NCBI GenBank assembly: GCA_025558075.1
Contig: JAHLKF010000006.1
Span: 620,001 to 684,000, forward strand
DNA: 64,000 bases
Source: Gaertneriomyces semiglobifer
Taxonomy: Eukaryota > Chytridiomycota > Chytridiomycetes > Spizellomycetales > Spizellomycetaceae
Direction: 5' to 3'
Shown one piece after another: positions 34,236 to 44,600 of this stretch; within the stretch, counting starts at the first letter, position 1; every line of letters starts with the position of its first letter. The notes beneath the pieces were generated by a model. It searched no databases. It worked only from the letters and a program-made list of their open reading frames with translations, and had not been told where the DNA came from. The position numbers and the translations under genes were made by a program.

Positions 34236-34615
34236 CTCAATTAAGGGACATTCGGCAACCTTTAGATTCCATGTCAAGGGACGAAACACTTGACAAGTAT
34301 GGAATGTCTACTTCATTGTCGAGACACCTTGCAGCAAAACATCGCCAAACTTCACCAATTTCCTGTGTCAAACTTCACCAATTTCAAAGTGTACTGACAT
34401 GTTGCCTGCTTACGCAAGCAACCTTGGCCATGTCTGCTGAGATGACTTGTAGAGAGCACATCGGCCTGCCGGCTTGACGCGCCCCACTCCGAAGAGCAGT
34501 TGTATTCCAGCCGAAGCTGTAACCAGTTGTTTAGGCGCTTTTGCTGTCAAGTAAAGGATTAGTGATGATGATGACAACAACAACAAGAATGTATCTGATT
34601 GATGCGGTTCTTGTG

Positions 34616-34819
34616 TCACCGGTTGAAGTTCTTTCGCGTTTTGTAGCTTCTCCAACACTTGATGCAACGGAACTTGTATCCTTTCTGGCCGTGTCGTTGT
34701 AACCGAAACCTCTTGCCACAATCCATGCACACTTGATCCAATCGAAGGTCTTGATGTGTACGTTGAAGATAATGAAGATTGTGGTTCCTGCTTCGGTAAC
34801 AGCTTCTTGGCATCACCAT
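34616..34819 (-). CDS. Small zinc-ribbon ORF, element B
   Basis: Short frame with VCMDCGKRFRLQRHGQKG followed by FRCIKCWRSYKTRKNF, giving two C-x2-C pairs ~20 residues apart, a zinc-ribbon spacing. A neighbouring frame (34,931 downward, MVKGYKESGRRREAV) may encode the real N-terminus and be separated by a frameshift. The RCIKCWRSYK end recalls the Cys-rich genes of element A. Confidence 0.38.
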   Translation of the reverse strand: MVMPRSCYRSRNHNLHYLQRTHQDLRLDQVCMDCGKRFRLQRHGQKGYKFRCIKCWRSYKTRKNFNR

Positions 34820-35072
34820 CTCTACTCAAGTATCTCGTGTAATCTCGTCGAAGGCCTTGTTCTGGGAAGAGCTCGGTACTTGTGGTGACGGCTTCTCGTC
34901 GGCGGCCACTCTCTTTATATCCCTTCACCACGCAGCGACTATCGATAGTTCTGCGTCGTCGATATAGTTCATGGTATATCGATATATGGACCGCAAAAGG
35001 TTAAGAGACTCATCCGCTGAAGAGGATTGAAACATGTCCTACATATTGACGTAGTGGAACATAGTTGATTAG

Positions 35073-35237
35073 AACCAAGACCTAGTGCTCCCTCTAGTCA
35101 CCTTGAAAAGGTTGCAATTACTTGACAGTGGGGGGTCTACTATAGGAATCTGTGACTGTCAAGTAATTGCAACCTTTTTTGCCAGCTAATCCCGTTCGAT
35201 TTCCGGCAACGATCCGAACATCAACTAGGTCTTGGTT
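35073..35237. repeat. Structured repeat H1: inverted-repeat-bounded hairpin
   Basis: 165-bp unit with perfect 14-bp terminal inverted repeats (AACCAAGACCTAGT and complement). The core at 35106-35180 is a ~24-bp perfect stem (inner arm GCAATTACTTGACAGT) with a 25-base loop GGGGGGTCTACTATAGGAAT plus CTGTG, and ends in a T run. The downstream flank contains CGTTCGATTTCCGGCAACGA. The same loop and flank occur in H2 and H3. Confidence 0.85.
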
Positions 35238-35440
35238 ATCGAGTCATTAGCTTGCGAATATCAATGGAGTCGTGTTTAGATCCTGAGTAGGAATGACAAT
35301 GTGATTAGCTCGCGTCTTCCCCTCCATTGCCGGTCTTCAAGTCAACTCATACTTTCCCCTCGAACAGACCTAGACACCTAAGTGTATCTCCTCCATATCA
35401 TCCAGCGACCCTTTTGTCACCTTAAACAACGACCTAGTAA

Positions 35441-35580
35441 ACACCTAGTCAGCTTGAAAAGGGTTGCAAGGCCTCAACAGTGGGGGGTCTACTATAGGAT
35501 TCTGCGACTGTTGAGGCCTTGCAACCTTTTTTATGATAGTGACCCGTGCGAGTTTCGGCGACGATCGAACATCTACTAGG
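35441..35580. repeat. Structured repeat H2: same loop, compensatory stem
   Basis: Core at 35457-35532. The loop is identical to H3 but for one base, while the inner stem arm is GCAAGGCCTCAACAGT instead of GCAATTACTTGACAGT. Five stem positions differ from H1/H3, and each is matched by the complementary change on the other arm, keeping pairing perfect. It is bounded by CCTAGT and ACTAGG and has the downstream TCGGCGACGATCGAACATC flank. Confidence 0.85.
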
Positions 35581-35777
35581 GATGATACCTACCACAATTG
35601 GTTTTGATGCATCGAACTTAGCTCTTGATACATCAAACTTACGATTCTCGATGCATAGTGAAGCTCTATATAAACAAACGGGTTGTTGTTACATTCCAAT
35701 TGACAGTGCGTCTGGCAACATCATCATTTTTTTCTTTCCTGACTATCAAAAAGAACCACCTATTTGAATAATCAGAT

Positions 35778-38756
35778 ATGAGCCAACTGCGTGATATTCG
35801 TTACCGCAAGATTGACTGGAAAGGCAATAGCAATCCTGATCCATCGGGTGCCATGGACTATATAATCAATAATCTACAACCCGGACAGTTTCCCATCCTG
35901 TCTTACACGATAAAGTATGGTCGATTGTGGGGAGCCCTTACTCTAAAAGAAATCACAAGGATCATTCAAACGAACCATGGGATCTATGAGATACTTCATC
36001 CGGATATGAAGAGGAAAGTGTACTTTGACGTTGACAAAAGCACCTTGCCTTTAAATGAGATAAAGGAAATCATTCTCAAACGCTTCCCTAATGCGAACAT
36101 GCAGATTTCGGGGCGAGAAGGTTCGTGACATATTACCCTTTCGAACTACTATGCTCAAACTTTATCTGCTACATTGAACACTCTTCATCCATTTGCAGTG
36201 GAACATGGGTTTAACAGAAAGGTGTACAATAGGAATCAAAACTATAAATGCATCCGACAGAGCAAATGCGGTGAACCTGTCCAGGAATATGTTGAAGGAA
36301 GCCACACGTTATCTAAGCATCTTGTTCTACATGATTTTGATGATGATGCTATTGACATTGCCACAATGGATTTCGGTTATGATGAAGTAACAACATGCCC
36401 TAGCAAAAAAAAGCAGAAAACTACAAGTCTTGACATTCTTGCCATTCCTCAGGAGGACTTACCGGTTCCTGATCATTACGATTGTCTTCATGCTAAGCCT
36501 CTGGAAAAACTCGCCATTTTGCCTAATCCTCAACACGGTAAGAAAGGTGCTTTGGATCACCAGTTGTCATGGCAAGTCATGCTCTGGTCTAAAGATATTG
36601 GTTTGAGTTTTAACGAGTTCTGGTCTTGGTGTAGAAGGAAGGACAGTTCTGCTATTCGCTATAAGAAGTACATGCAAGCATGGAACTCTGACAAATACAA
36701 CGTATCGCCAAAGTTCATGGACGCTTTGCTTCAGCGCTTCTATCCTGAGATCAATGTCTCATCATCTACACAACACTTCCAACATCAGTTTGACATTATG
36801 AAGGCGACACATTCGACAATCACAAATGGGGACTATTTACAAAATGCTGACATTTCGTCACCTATTAAGAAGAGGAAGCGTGATTCTGAAGCAACAGACA
36901 TGCTGGGCGCGGAGCGACCAATCCCGGCAGGGATGCCTGAGATTAATTCATATTTTCACAAAACACCTCGGAGTAAGCCACGTTTTATCAAGTATTCCTT
37001 TCTCACTTTGCCCATGGGACGGAACAAGACGGGAGCCGTGGTTGACTTTATCACACGATATGGTATGGATTGGCGTATCTTGTGGCTTACACCACGCATC
37101 ACCTTGTCTGAGAACACAATGTGGCGTTTGCGACTGGCAGGATTGTGTGTCGACAATTACAAACATTTCAGTAAGGAGCAGAAGGACGAGGGTAAACTTG
37201 ACAAATGCAAGTTCCTCATTTGCTCCATCCAGTCATTACATTACACCACAAAACCCTTTGATATGGTGGTGATAGATGAGCCTGAAACGGTTTTTACTAC
37301 ATTTATTGGAAACGCATCTACTCACAATGGCCATATGATCACCAATTGGAATGTTCTCTTAGGACATCTTGAATCCGCACAAAAGGTCGTCGTGATGGAT
37401 GCGTTCACTACAAAGCTATCAGTCAACTTTATCAAGGGGGTCATTCGGTGAAGCATTGAACATATTGGCGAGCATTATGAAATGGTTGATACGAAGAGCG
37501 GAGCCAGCCCACGCCAATTCATTGAAATGGAGACATTCGATGCCTGGATGACACTCATTATGCAGGCAGTTGAAAAAGGAGAGAAACTCTACATTGTCAC
37601 ATCTTACAAGTCTGGTTCGCAAGGTGTCGCTGCTATAGTCAAGACACTTCAGAAACTCATGAAGTGGGAAGAAAACAAACACATCTTTGGTTACTATGCC
37701 GAGAAAGAACAGGAGAAGAAGCGTTTGTGTGATGCGAAAAAGATATGGGGTGATCCTGAGTGTCGATATGTTGTCACTAATGGCACAATATCAGTCGGTG
37801 TCAACTTTGATTCCAAAGACGTGTTTGACAAAATCTACGGCTTTTACGCTCCGTTCATTCCTGTTCGTGATTTCATTCAATCATTGTATCGTGTTCGACA
37901 TCCCAAGTCCACCAGTATGGTCTTGTATCGCGAAAAGACCAGGACATTTGGCTTTGAACGCAAACATTTCATTCGTCATCCTGCTTGTGAGATCTATCAA
38001 CAATTGCAAAAGGATCTGGAAATCGAGTTGAGTGCCTACGACAATACAAAGAACTGGGAAACCTTCAACATGTTCTGTCAGAAAGCCAACATTACCATCT
38101 ATCCAATCAACATTTCCATGTCCCATGTAAATAATCAAACGTACCTCGACTGTTATGCAGACATGTGTGAATTGGCTTTCGCCTGGCAAATGATTCAAGA
38201 CATTGATGAAGAGAAGGCAAAAGAACTCAGACTCAAGATGTACAACACAACAGCCACTTCAGATGATCGACTTCAACTAGAGAAATACTTCTTCAAGTCT
38301 AAATTCATTGACAATGCACCGGAAGAGGATTTGCAAAAGGTTTGGCAACAAAAAGATTTCATCGACAAGATTACTGAGTTGCGTTGGCGTGCAGATGAGG
38401 CCAAACACACTTATGGTGATCTCATTATATAGGTTCTCCGTGATAACAAGGTTCAACTAGGCGAACCATTTCCCAAGACAATGGTCAATCTCATTCCACT
38501 TGATGAGATCCACAACCAATTCCACTTTGATCGACCCATCAAGAATACTCAAAGCGGAGTCATTGCACAGATGCTCAATGCCTTCTTCGGCATGAAGGTC
38601 TACTCGTGGAAGAAAGACAAACAAAAAATGAAGAAAGGCGAACGACTTTATGAGTACGAGACAAACAAGTTGTATTTGGATCTATCTCAAATTTGCTTAG
38701 AATTTGGGAAGGTAGTTGAAACTCTGCGATGGGAAGATGTCGAGTGTTTGATGTAG
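35778..38756 (+). pseudogene. AEP primase fused to a UL9-like SF2 helicase, element B, three in-frame stops
   Basis: One frame of ~990 codons is interrupted only by TGA at 36126-36128, TGA at 37449-37451 and TAG at 38430-38432. The N-terminal part looks like an archaeo-eukaryotic primase: RKVYFDVDKS (acidic metal site), then a HIT motif right after the first stop, and VYNRNQNYKCIRQSKCGE. The C-terminal part is an SF2 helicase of the herpesvirus origin-binding type, with PMGRNKTGAVVDF as Walker A, MVVIDEPETVF as the DExx box, GTISVGVNFDS, and FIQSLYRVRHPKS as motif VI. In herpesviruses this helicase type binds and opens origins. Structured repeats lie just upstream and downstream. Confidence 0.75.
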
Positions 38757-38780
38757 TGTACAAGGATCGAATTAAATAAA

Positions 38781-38932
38781 CACCTAGTGCTCACGTAAAC
38801 AGCTTGAAAAGGTTGCAATTACTTGACAGTGGGGGGTCTACTATAGGAATCTGCGACTGTCAAGTAATTGCAACCTTTTTTGAGATATAGACCTGTTCGA
38901 GTTCGGCAACGATCCAAACATCAACTAGGGTG
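38781..38932. repeat. Structured repeat H3, downstream of the primase-helicase
   Basis: Core at 38807-38881, stem identical to H1 and loop identical to H2 except one base. Bounded by CACCTAGT and ACTAGGGTG, with the flank GTTCGAGTTCGGCAACGATC. It begins 25 bp past the primase-helicase stop. Confidence 0.85.
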
Positions 38933-38983
38933 AATTTGAGGTCTAACGCACTCGAAAAAGTTTTTTCTGCCTTCACATACAAG

Positions 38984-39229
38984 ATGAATCAGATAAGCGA
39001 AGCAGAGATTGAAGAAGGGTTGTTCAAGCAAGAGATATTTTCTGACATTATGGGATTGTTCGACGCAGGTTTACTCACCTATAGAGGTAAAGGAGGTGTT
39101 GACACACAAGTGACAAATCCAAAACAGGCGTATGCAATGGCCATAGCCATTTCAGACAGAAAATGGAAGTGGCACATAAAGGGAAGCAATGTATTGACAC
39201 GGGGTTTTCAGCCAGTTGAGGTCAAGTAG
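38984..39229 (+). CDS. Small hypothetical protein, element B
   Basis: 81 residues from the ATG at 38984 (MNQISEAEIEEGLFKQEIF) to VEVK. It contains GLFDAGLLTYRGKGG and ISDRKWKWHIKG. No family recognised. It sits between repeat H3 and the recombinase gene. Confidence 0.45.
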   Translation: MNQISEAEIEEGLFKQEIFSDIMGLFDAGLLTYRGKGGVDTQVTNPKQAYAMAIAISDRKWKWHIKGSNVLTRGFQPVEVK

Positions 39230-39353
39230 TCACTATCGATAGTGAACGCAGTTCGATGCAAAGCTGGAAGTCGATGGAAATTTTAAAATGGTATATAAAG
39301 AGTAGAATCTATCTTCAGTCAACACTCAGTCAACACTCAGTCAAAATCTAATC

Positions 39354-40796
39354 ATGTCGGAATTCTTCACACACATCTTGCTTCAATACAACATCCCTCC
39401 AGAACTTGATGTACCACTGTTGAATCTATGTAGAAACAAGCCACTTAGCCCTGATGATGTTCTAACCATCATTGGAACCATTCCAAACGACGCACTCGAC
39501 ATTATTCGAGGTCACTCAGCCGCGTTAGTCTCTGAGTCACAGAAGCCAAAGCCTGTTCCAATAACTTTAGACAAGATTGAGTCCATTCTTAGATGTTATG
39601 TGACGAATAAGAAATGGGAAGAAGTGAGCGACTCAAAAACCAAACCTGGCTGGAAGGACTATGCTTGGAAATGCCGTGAATGTCTAAGACGTTTAGCCAG
39701 TGAATTCCTTGGGGCATTTGACTTTTGGGATCTGAATGACTTGGTTGATTATATCATGCAGAAGAATCGCTGTGGCCATGGTTGGAAGGCCACAACAGCA
39801 CAGACACACCTGAGTCAAATTAGCACCTTGTTATGGTTGTTGACAGATGAAGAGAAAGTGCAATATGGTGTGAACCCTGATCATGTCGAGTACATGCAAG
39901 AATGTCAATTCCTGTGTTCAGAGATCATTCAAGAGGTGTACAAATCTCAAGAACTTACGCCGGCCGAACAAAAGTTGATTATGCCACAAGAGGAACTTGT
40001 TCAGGCCGTCAACAAATATGTAGAGGAGCATCCTATTACTCAGATCAACAATCGAGTCGAATTCGTTGGGGCCAGAACTGTTTTTCTAGGAAGGCTAACT
40101 ATAGAATATCCTCTGAGATGTTTAGATGCTTTGACTACGAAAATATCAAACATCACAACTAATGACAACTATATTGAATGGAAGACCGGTTGTCTAATTC
40201 TCAATGATTACAAAACCAAAAAGGTATACGGAACCTACATGATGACGTTAAGCGATGAGACGCTTAGGATTGCGAGATTGATGCGCGACTTTTGTGCCAA
40301 ACAAGGGAAACATCATCTAATAGGATGCAAAAATGACATCAAAGATTAGTCCCATATCTTGAAGGATGCGTTTGAAAGGATCTGTGACACGCCGTTGTCT
40401 TGTAACATCCTGCGAAAGATGTACATCGAGCACGTGTGGAAGTCAAGATTGTTAAAATATGCAAAGAATCATATTAAACTTGTGACAATGATGGGTCACA
40501 GTGTAAGTACACAGCAGTTAGTCTACACTAAGCACCCACGTGAAGAGGAGGAACTCGAAAAGGAGGAATTAGAAGAAGAGAAACAAGAAGAAGTGCTCGC
40601 TTCCACAAGCGGCTCAGTGGAGCCAACCAAACGATGTATGACAGAGTCTCAGAAACAGATTATTAAGAACGCAATTGAACAGTGGCAGAAAACAGATGAA
40701 TATGTAGGCCTTGTTCGATCGACAGGGGAGGAAACCGGTCTTCTCTTGGAAAAAGTTGCAGAGTCAGTTTGTAAACGAGTTTGGCAATGTCTCTGA
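39354..40796 (+). pseudogene. Tyrosine recombinase of element B, with one in-frame stop
   Basis: 480 codons in one frame, broken only by TAG at 40347-40349. Catalytic boxes: YPLRCLDAL (first Arg), LNDYKTKKVYGTY (beta-strand Lys), ILRKMYIEHVW (second Arg), and MMGHSVSTQQLVYTK (His and nucleophilic Tyr). An N-terminal core-binding region precedes them. A C-terminal Glu/Lys-rich and helical extension (MTESQKQIIKNAIEQW) may bind DNA. The element C copy (59,203-60,849) has the same boxes and is intact. A TATATAAAG box at 39,291 and a triple CAGTCAACACT repeat precede the ATG. Confidence 0.82.
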
Positions 40797-40837
40797 GAGA
40801 ACGATGCAGGCCTATGGACGTCATCATATACCCCCCT

Positions 40838-40866
40838 TGCGGCGCTTAGCGCGCTAAAGCGCTATG
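40838..40866. repeat. GC-rich palindromic repeat
   Basis: gcggcgcttagcgcgctaaa followed by gcgctat: nested palindromes in otherwise AT-rich DNA between the recombinase and capsid genes. Similar in style to the repeats at 42,691, 42,931 and 44,945. Confidence 0.6.
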
Positions 40867-40978
40867 AAGCATTCAAAGTAATAGCCCACATTCAGATGGG
40901 AGTCTAGGGTTATAATGAGTAGCTTTTGTATAAGAACATTGTAGACGCAAAGGATCGCACTTTTGAAGCGCCGCTACT

Positions 40979-42229
40979 TTAAATAACGGACACGATCGCT
41001 CCAATAGATAAAGTAACGTTTTCGCTGTAGTTGACGAGCAACCTGACCGTTGGTGGGGGCCCGCTAGGTTCATGTAGAGTGTGGATCTTCAAAATAGAAT
41101 CCGTGCTTATAAAACTGAGAGCAGCCTGTGATCCTTCGCTTTTATCTTGAAAGTTCCACCCGAATGAGAACAATTTTGAATCATATTCATCGAAAGGTAT
41201 ATCCATTTCCCCAATACGGTCAAAGTTGTTCTGCAACAACATGGACACAAGTAAAGTTTGTTTATCTGTGGGAGAATGTGTAAAGCCTGACACACCACAA
41301 GGAATGGTTAACCCACCAAGTTGTAGTCTCCATTCCTTAAGATTGTGGGATGAATAGGACAATGCGTTGTCTTTAGTTGGATCAGAAAGCGCTGCATCTG
41401 ATACAAAGGTAGCATCAAAACCGACTAATGATCTTACGCCGCTTATATGAAGCATGAAGGTGTTCCTCTGTCCTCCTGAAGCCGCCATTTCATTCTGACT
41501 AGTACGAACATAGTTGTAGTAGATGCTTTTGCCATCTGCTATTGCTCTAGTTACTGACACGACCGTCTGAGGGTTTGGACTGATGTAAGGCATCAAGCAT
41601 CGGATGTTGCTAACACGAATCTCATTGACACTGCCACTAATAAACGCAGTGGAAGGATCGGGCAAGACAATGGTGAACTCGAGTGCTTGATTCGGCAGTG
41701 CCCAGATATGTAGGAAGCCATCGTTGTTTGGATGACAGAATCCAACCCAGGGATGGAAGTTCATAGTAAGTGTTGAATTTGAGCCAAACATGTTAGTGTT
41801 TCCATACCCACTTAACTGACTAAGTAACCGCTTCTGTCCTGTAGGCAGATTCTTGTAGACACTGTTAAGGTACGCAGGATAATTGTCGATCTTCTCCATT
41901 ACAATCCTTCCTACTTTGATAGTTAGAGATTGGATCAGAGATTCAAGACCTAGGAAGGAATTTTTGATACCAGCACCAGGTGTGACAAGAGTACCGTTAT
42001 TATAAGCGGAAACGTCCATCGAGATAACCATCCGCTTCAAATCAAAAGATTGTATGTTGTTATCACATGCAATTTTGATAGGTGTAAGGTTCCTTGATTT
42101 GGTCGTGTAGTCCGATTGTTCAATGGGTGAGTATACCGCTACCCCTTCCCTGTGAGGGTCGGTATAAGGACGAGCAAAGGTTTGGGAACTCATAAGCCAG
42201 TTCCTAGGCACTGCTGCTGTTTCGGACAT
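40979..42229 (-). CDS. Major capsid protein of element B, full length
   Basis: 416 residues, no internal stop, from the ATG at 42229 (MSETAAVPRNWLMSSQTF). Features expected of a double-jelly-roll capsid protein: long runs of beta-strand pattern, FHPWVGFCHPNNDGFLHI, LPNQALEFTIVLPDP, and WRLQLGGLTIPCGVSGF near the middle of the second half. Partial homolog at 26,719-27,717. It is the first gene of a minus-strand cluster with the lysine-rich and minor capsid genes, the same set as in element A. The fold itself is inferred. Confidence 0.78.
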   Translation of the reverse strand: MSETAAVPRNWLMSSQTFARPYTDPHREGVAVYSPIEQSDYTTKSRNLTPIKIACDNNIQSFDLKRMVISMDVSAYNNGTLVTPGAGIKNSFLGLESLIQSLTIKVGRIVMEKIDNYPAYLNSVYKNLPTGQKRLLSQLSGYGNTNMFGSNSTLTMNFHPWVGFCHPNNDGFLHIWALPNQALEFTIVLPDPSTAFISGSVNEIRVSNIRCLMPYISPNPQTVVSVTRAIADGKSIYYNYVRTSQNEMAASGGQRNTFMLHISGVRSLVGFDATFVSDAALSDPTKDNALSYSSHNLKEWRLQLGGLTIPCGVSGFTHSPTDKQTLLVSMLLQNNFDRIGEMDIPFDEYDSKLFSFGWNFQDKSEGSQAALSFISTDSILKIHTLHEPSGPPPTVRLLVNYSENVTLSIGAIVSVI

Positions 42230-42274
42230 GTGAGAAAAATGTAAAAGGTTTGATGTTACTCGACAAAAAAAAAT

Positions 42275-42885
42275 TTATCCAAAGATTCCTCCATAGGGGT
42301 CATGGAAATCAGCGTCATCATATTCTCCTTCTTCATTTCCAAAAGTCACATAAACTGGTTCGTTTGACTTGACTCGTCTTGTCATTGCTTCAGATGATCG
42401 CACAGCCTCTTTCCGTTTCTTGTGATGTTGATCTCGAGTTGTTCCCTATTCTTTCTCTCACGTTCTTCTTTCTTCAACTCTCGCTCTCGCTTCTTTTTCT
42501 CCTTCTCTTCCTGTACAATACGTTTGGTTTCTTCTATCCGACGCTTTTCTTCAGCCTTTTTCCTCTCTTTATCTCTCTTTGCTTGCATGATCCTTAGTTG
42601 TTCAGCCCGTGCCTTCTGGGCTTTCTCCATCGCAGCGCGTTGTTTCTCAGTCATCGGCTTCTTCTCTTTATTGACATTTTTGGAGCGTTTGTTCGCTACG
42701 CGAACCGCTCGCGTAGCGAGCAAAGGCTTTTCTTCTGGTGCAGCATCCCTGCCGGCATCCATGTCGGCATTGGTCGCTTCGTGCCCGGCATCTTGTGCAG
42801 AAGATTGTTCAATTTCTTGTCCAGGTTCTCCCTTAGAAGGTTTGTCTTGAACAGCACTCGATTTCTCTGGATCAGATGCTTCCAT
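42275..42885 (-). pseudogene. Lysine-rich coiled-coil protein of element B, frameshifted near the end
   Basis: ATG at 42885 opens MEASDPEKSSAVQDKPS. The core is KKPMTEKQRAAMEKAQKAR followed by a long charged helix. The frame drifts near 42430: the ORF ends at 42382, but the adjacent frame continues with SSEAMTRRVKSNEPVYVTFG and ends DPYGGIFG at 42275, matching NPYDVIFG of the A copy. The segment LLATRAVRVANKRS is encoded by a GC-rich double palindrome inserted in frame and has no counterpart in A. Confidence 0.65.
42691..42725. repeat. GC-rich double hairpin inside a coding region
   Basis: GTTCGCTACGCGAAC forms one hairpin and CGCTCGCGTAGCGAGC a second, followed by AAAG. The second half is shared with 44,977-45,003, whereas the first hairpin has a different sequence there but still pairs. 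Confidence 0.75.
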
Positions 42886-42930
42886 TCTATTGGCACTTTT
42901 GATATTTAACAGCTGTTTTAGAAAAAAAAA

Positions 42931-42953
42931 GACGCTTTGCTCGCTACACGAAC
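42931..42953. repeat. Partial GC-rich palindromic repeat
   Basis: gacgctttgctcgctacacg followed by aac: one decayed half of the same repeat, between the lysine-rich and minor capsid genes. Confidence 0.55.
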
Positions 42954-42954
42954 T

Positions 42955-43681
42955 TTAGTGCGCAATGTCATTCACATCATCACTGAGAGTGAATCTCACC
43001 GTCAAGGGACTATTCAATGAAAGTTCTTGTCCGCTCATCGAGTCAATGAGATGGAATTCGATTCTGGTGACTACATCATTGACTGGTAAGAATTCACCAC
43101 TATCATTAGAAAATGTCACCACATCACCAAAACTATCAGAGATGATTGTGGCGACAACTAGTTGTTCACCATCGTTGAAGTTGCTCAGGAATTCGAACGC
43201 CACGCAGATTGATGTTTGATGTAAGTAATATCGGTTGGGAACCCGACAAGTCGATTGGATTCTTCATCCTGATACTCTTGTAGTACCCACTCTCTAACCA
43301 TTTCGACATGCCTGTTAATAGGTAGGCAGTCGTTCCTCTTGAGCCTTCCAAGATTTTGAAGGTTTTAGTACCGCTAGTGGAAACGGTCAACTTACGGGTA
43401 ACATCATCGAATGTAGTGGAGTAAGTTTGAGTACCAGCACTGGTCAAGGCATTGCTCAAAGCGGACGGGAAGTTGGTGATTGAGTAGTTGCCGACAGGTA
43501 CATACGCGATGCGGATAGTGGGATCCCCTTCTTCGACAAACACAACACGATTGTTGCTCTCGTTTACCAAATCATAGTCTTGGATAAACGACACGTTGAA
43601 GATCTTCATGTATTCCACCTTCCTAGGAGGAATAAAGAAGACCCGGTTCTTGAGACTACAGTAGGTGAACTCGTTGAGCAT
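42955..43681 (-). pseudogene. Minor capsid protein of element B, frameshifted
   Basis: ATG at 43681 (MLNEFTYCSLKNRVFF). The first frame runs to about 43200 and carries the blocks shared with element A (NVSFIQDYD, GSRGTTAYLLTGMSK, SGSQPILLTS). A second frame then gives EFLSNFNDGEQLVVATIISD and VTFSNDSGEFLPVNDVVTRI, matching the A copy's DVVSWTNPSDKMFQTGEIS region. An indel near 43200 separates them. Divergent from the ATPase gene with only 33 bp between the starts, so they probably share a promoter region. Confidence 0.7.
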
Positions 43682-43714
43682 CTTTCTTTCTTTGTCATAC
43701 TACAAAGAAAAAAT

Positions 43715-44600
43715 GAAGACGACAAGCAGCTATAAGCCTGCTCCAATCTTTCCTAAGAATGTCATGAAGGATGATCCTCGCATTCCAAAGGACATTGTCT
43801 TTCCTCCGTTATGTACTACACTAGTTGCGCCCCGTAAGAGCGGAAAGTCGGCTTTAGTTTGTGGGTTGATTCAGGATGTGTATGCCGACGTGTTTGACAA
43901 GGTTATCATCATGTCAGACACTGTTCTTTTTGATAAAAGCGTACAGGAACTGTCTAGGATTACAAAGCATAAGAATCTCTATTTCACTGATGATGTGTCC
44001 AACAGCAGTATCTCTGCCATTGTCGAGCGGCAGAAGGAAGCGAAAGGCAAAGAGTCAATACTGCTCTACATAGATGATGCTGCGGATGCAGCTCGTTCAA
44101 AAGACCTCAGTCGGGAACTAGACAAATTATATACTAAGGCAAGACATTTCAACATCTCTATCATTGTATGTTGTCAAAGTATCACTTCACAATTATCAAG
44201 GAAGTGTAAGAATTGTTCAACAGAATGGATCGTGTTCAAGAATAATGCAGAGGACATGCGATTATTAGCCAAGGTTGTTACAACAGCACATGCTGATGAA
44301 AAGGCCGTACATGAGTATCTAGTCAATTGTACAAAGGAACCGTATGCATTCTGCTACATCAACCTAGCAAAGTCTACAGCAAAGGACATCTACACCTACT
44401 GCGACAACAAAGGCTTTCATGCCTACTTTTTAGACTTTCTGCTCTTGTCACAACAAACTCTCATGGAACGAATCAATAGCCTTTCCGATACCACCATTTA
44501 TGTCTATACTATTGCGGAATATTTCTTTGAGACTATCTTCACCGCCCTCGTCTCTACACATTTTATTCCAGAGTCTCTCGTCCCAGTCTGTAAAACATGA
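43715..44600 (+). CDS. Genome-packaging ATPase of element B
   Basis: ATG at 43715 (MKTTSSYKPAPIFPKN). Walker A is LVAPRKSGKSALVC, Walker B is ESILLYIDDAAD, followed by YTKARHFNISIIVCCQS and KEPYAFCYINL, the same order as in A. The last ~70 residues after CDNKGF are hydrophobic and unrelated to A's end, so the true stop may have been lost. A 51-codon ORF starts in the ATGA overlap at its 3' end (MKRSFRHNWGF) and is unsupported. Confidence 0.82.

Larger units (their letters stand above)
34932..35777. other. Non-coding region upstream of the primase-helicase, holding two structured repeats
   Basis: No supportable gene. It contains structured repeats H1 and H2 and a TATATAAAC box at 35,666, about 110 bp before the ATG at 35778. 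Confidence 0.6.

Noticed and set aside
35106..35180. Hairpin H1 as a hammerhead ribozyme or a bacterial terminator
   Set aside because: No CUGAUGA/GAAA hammerhead core is present. A simple terminator would not need a conserved 25-base loop or conserved outer flanks.
35382..35767. Small ORFs between H1/H2 and the primase-helicase start
   Set aside because: They read through the structured repeats and promoter-like sequence and have no coding character.
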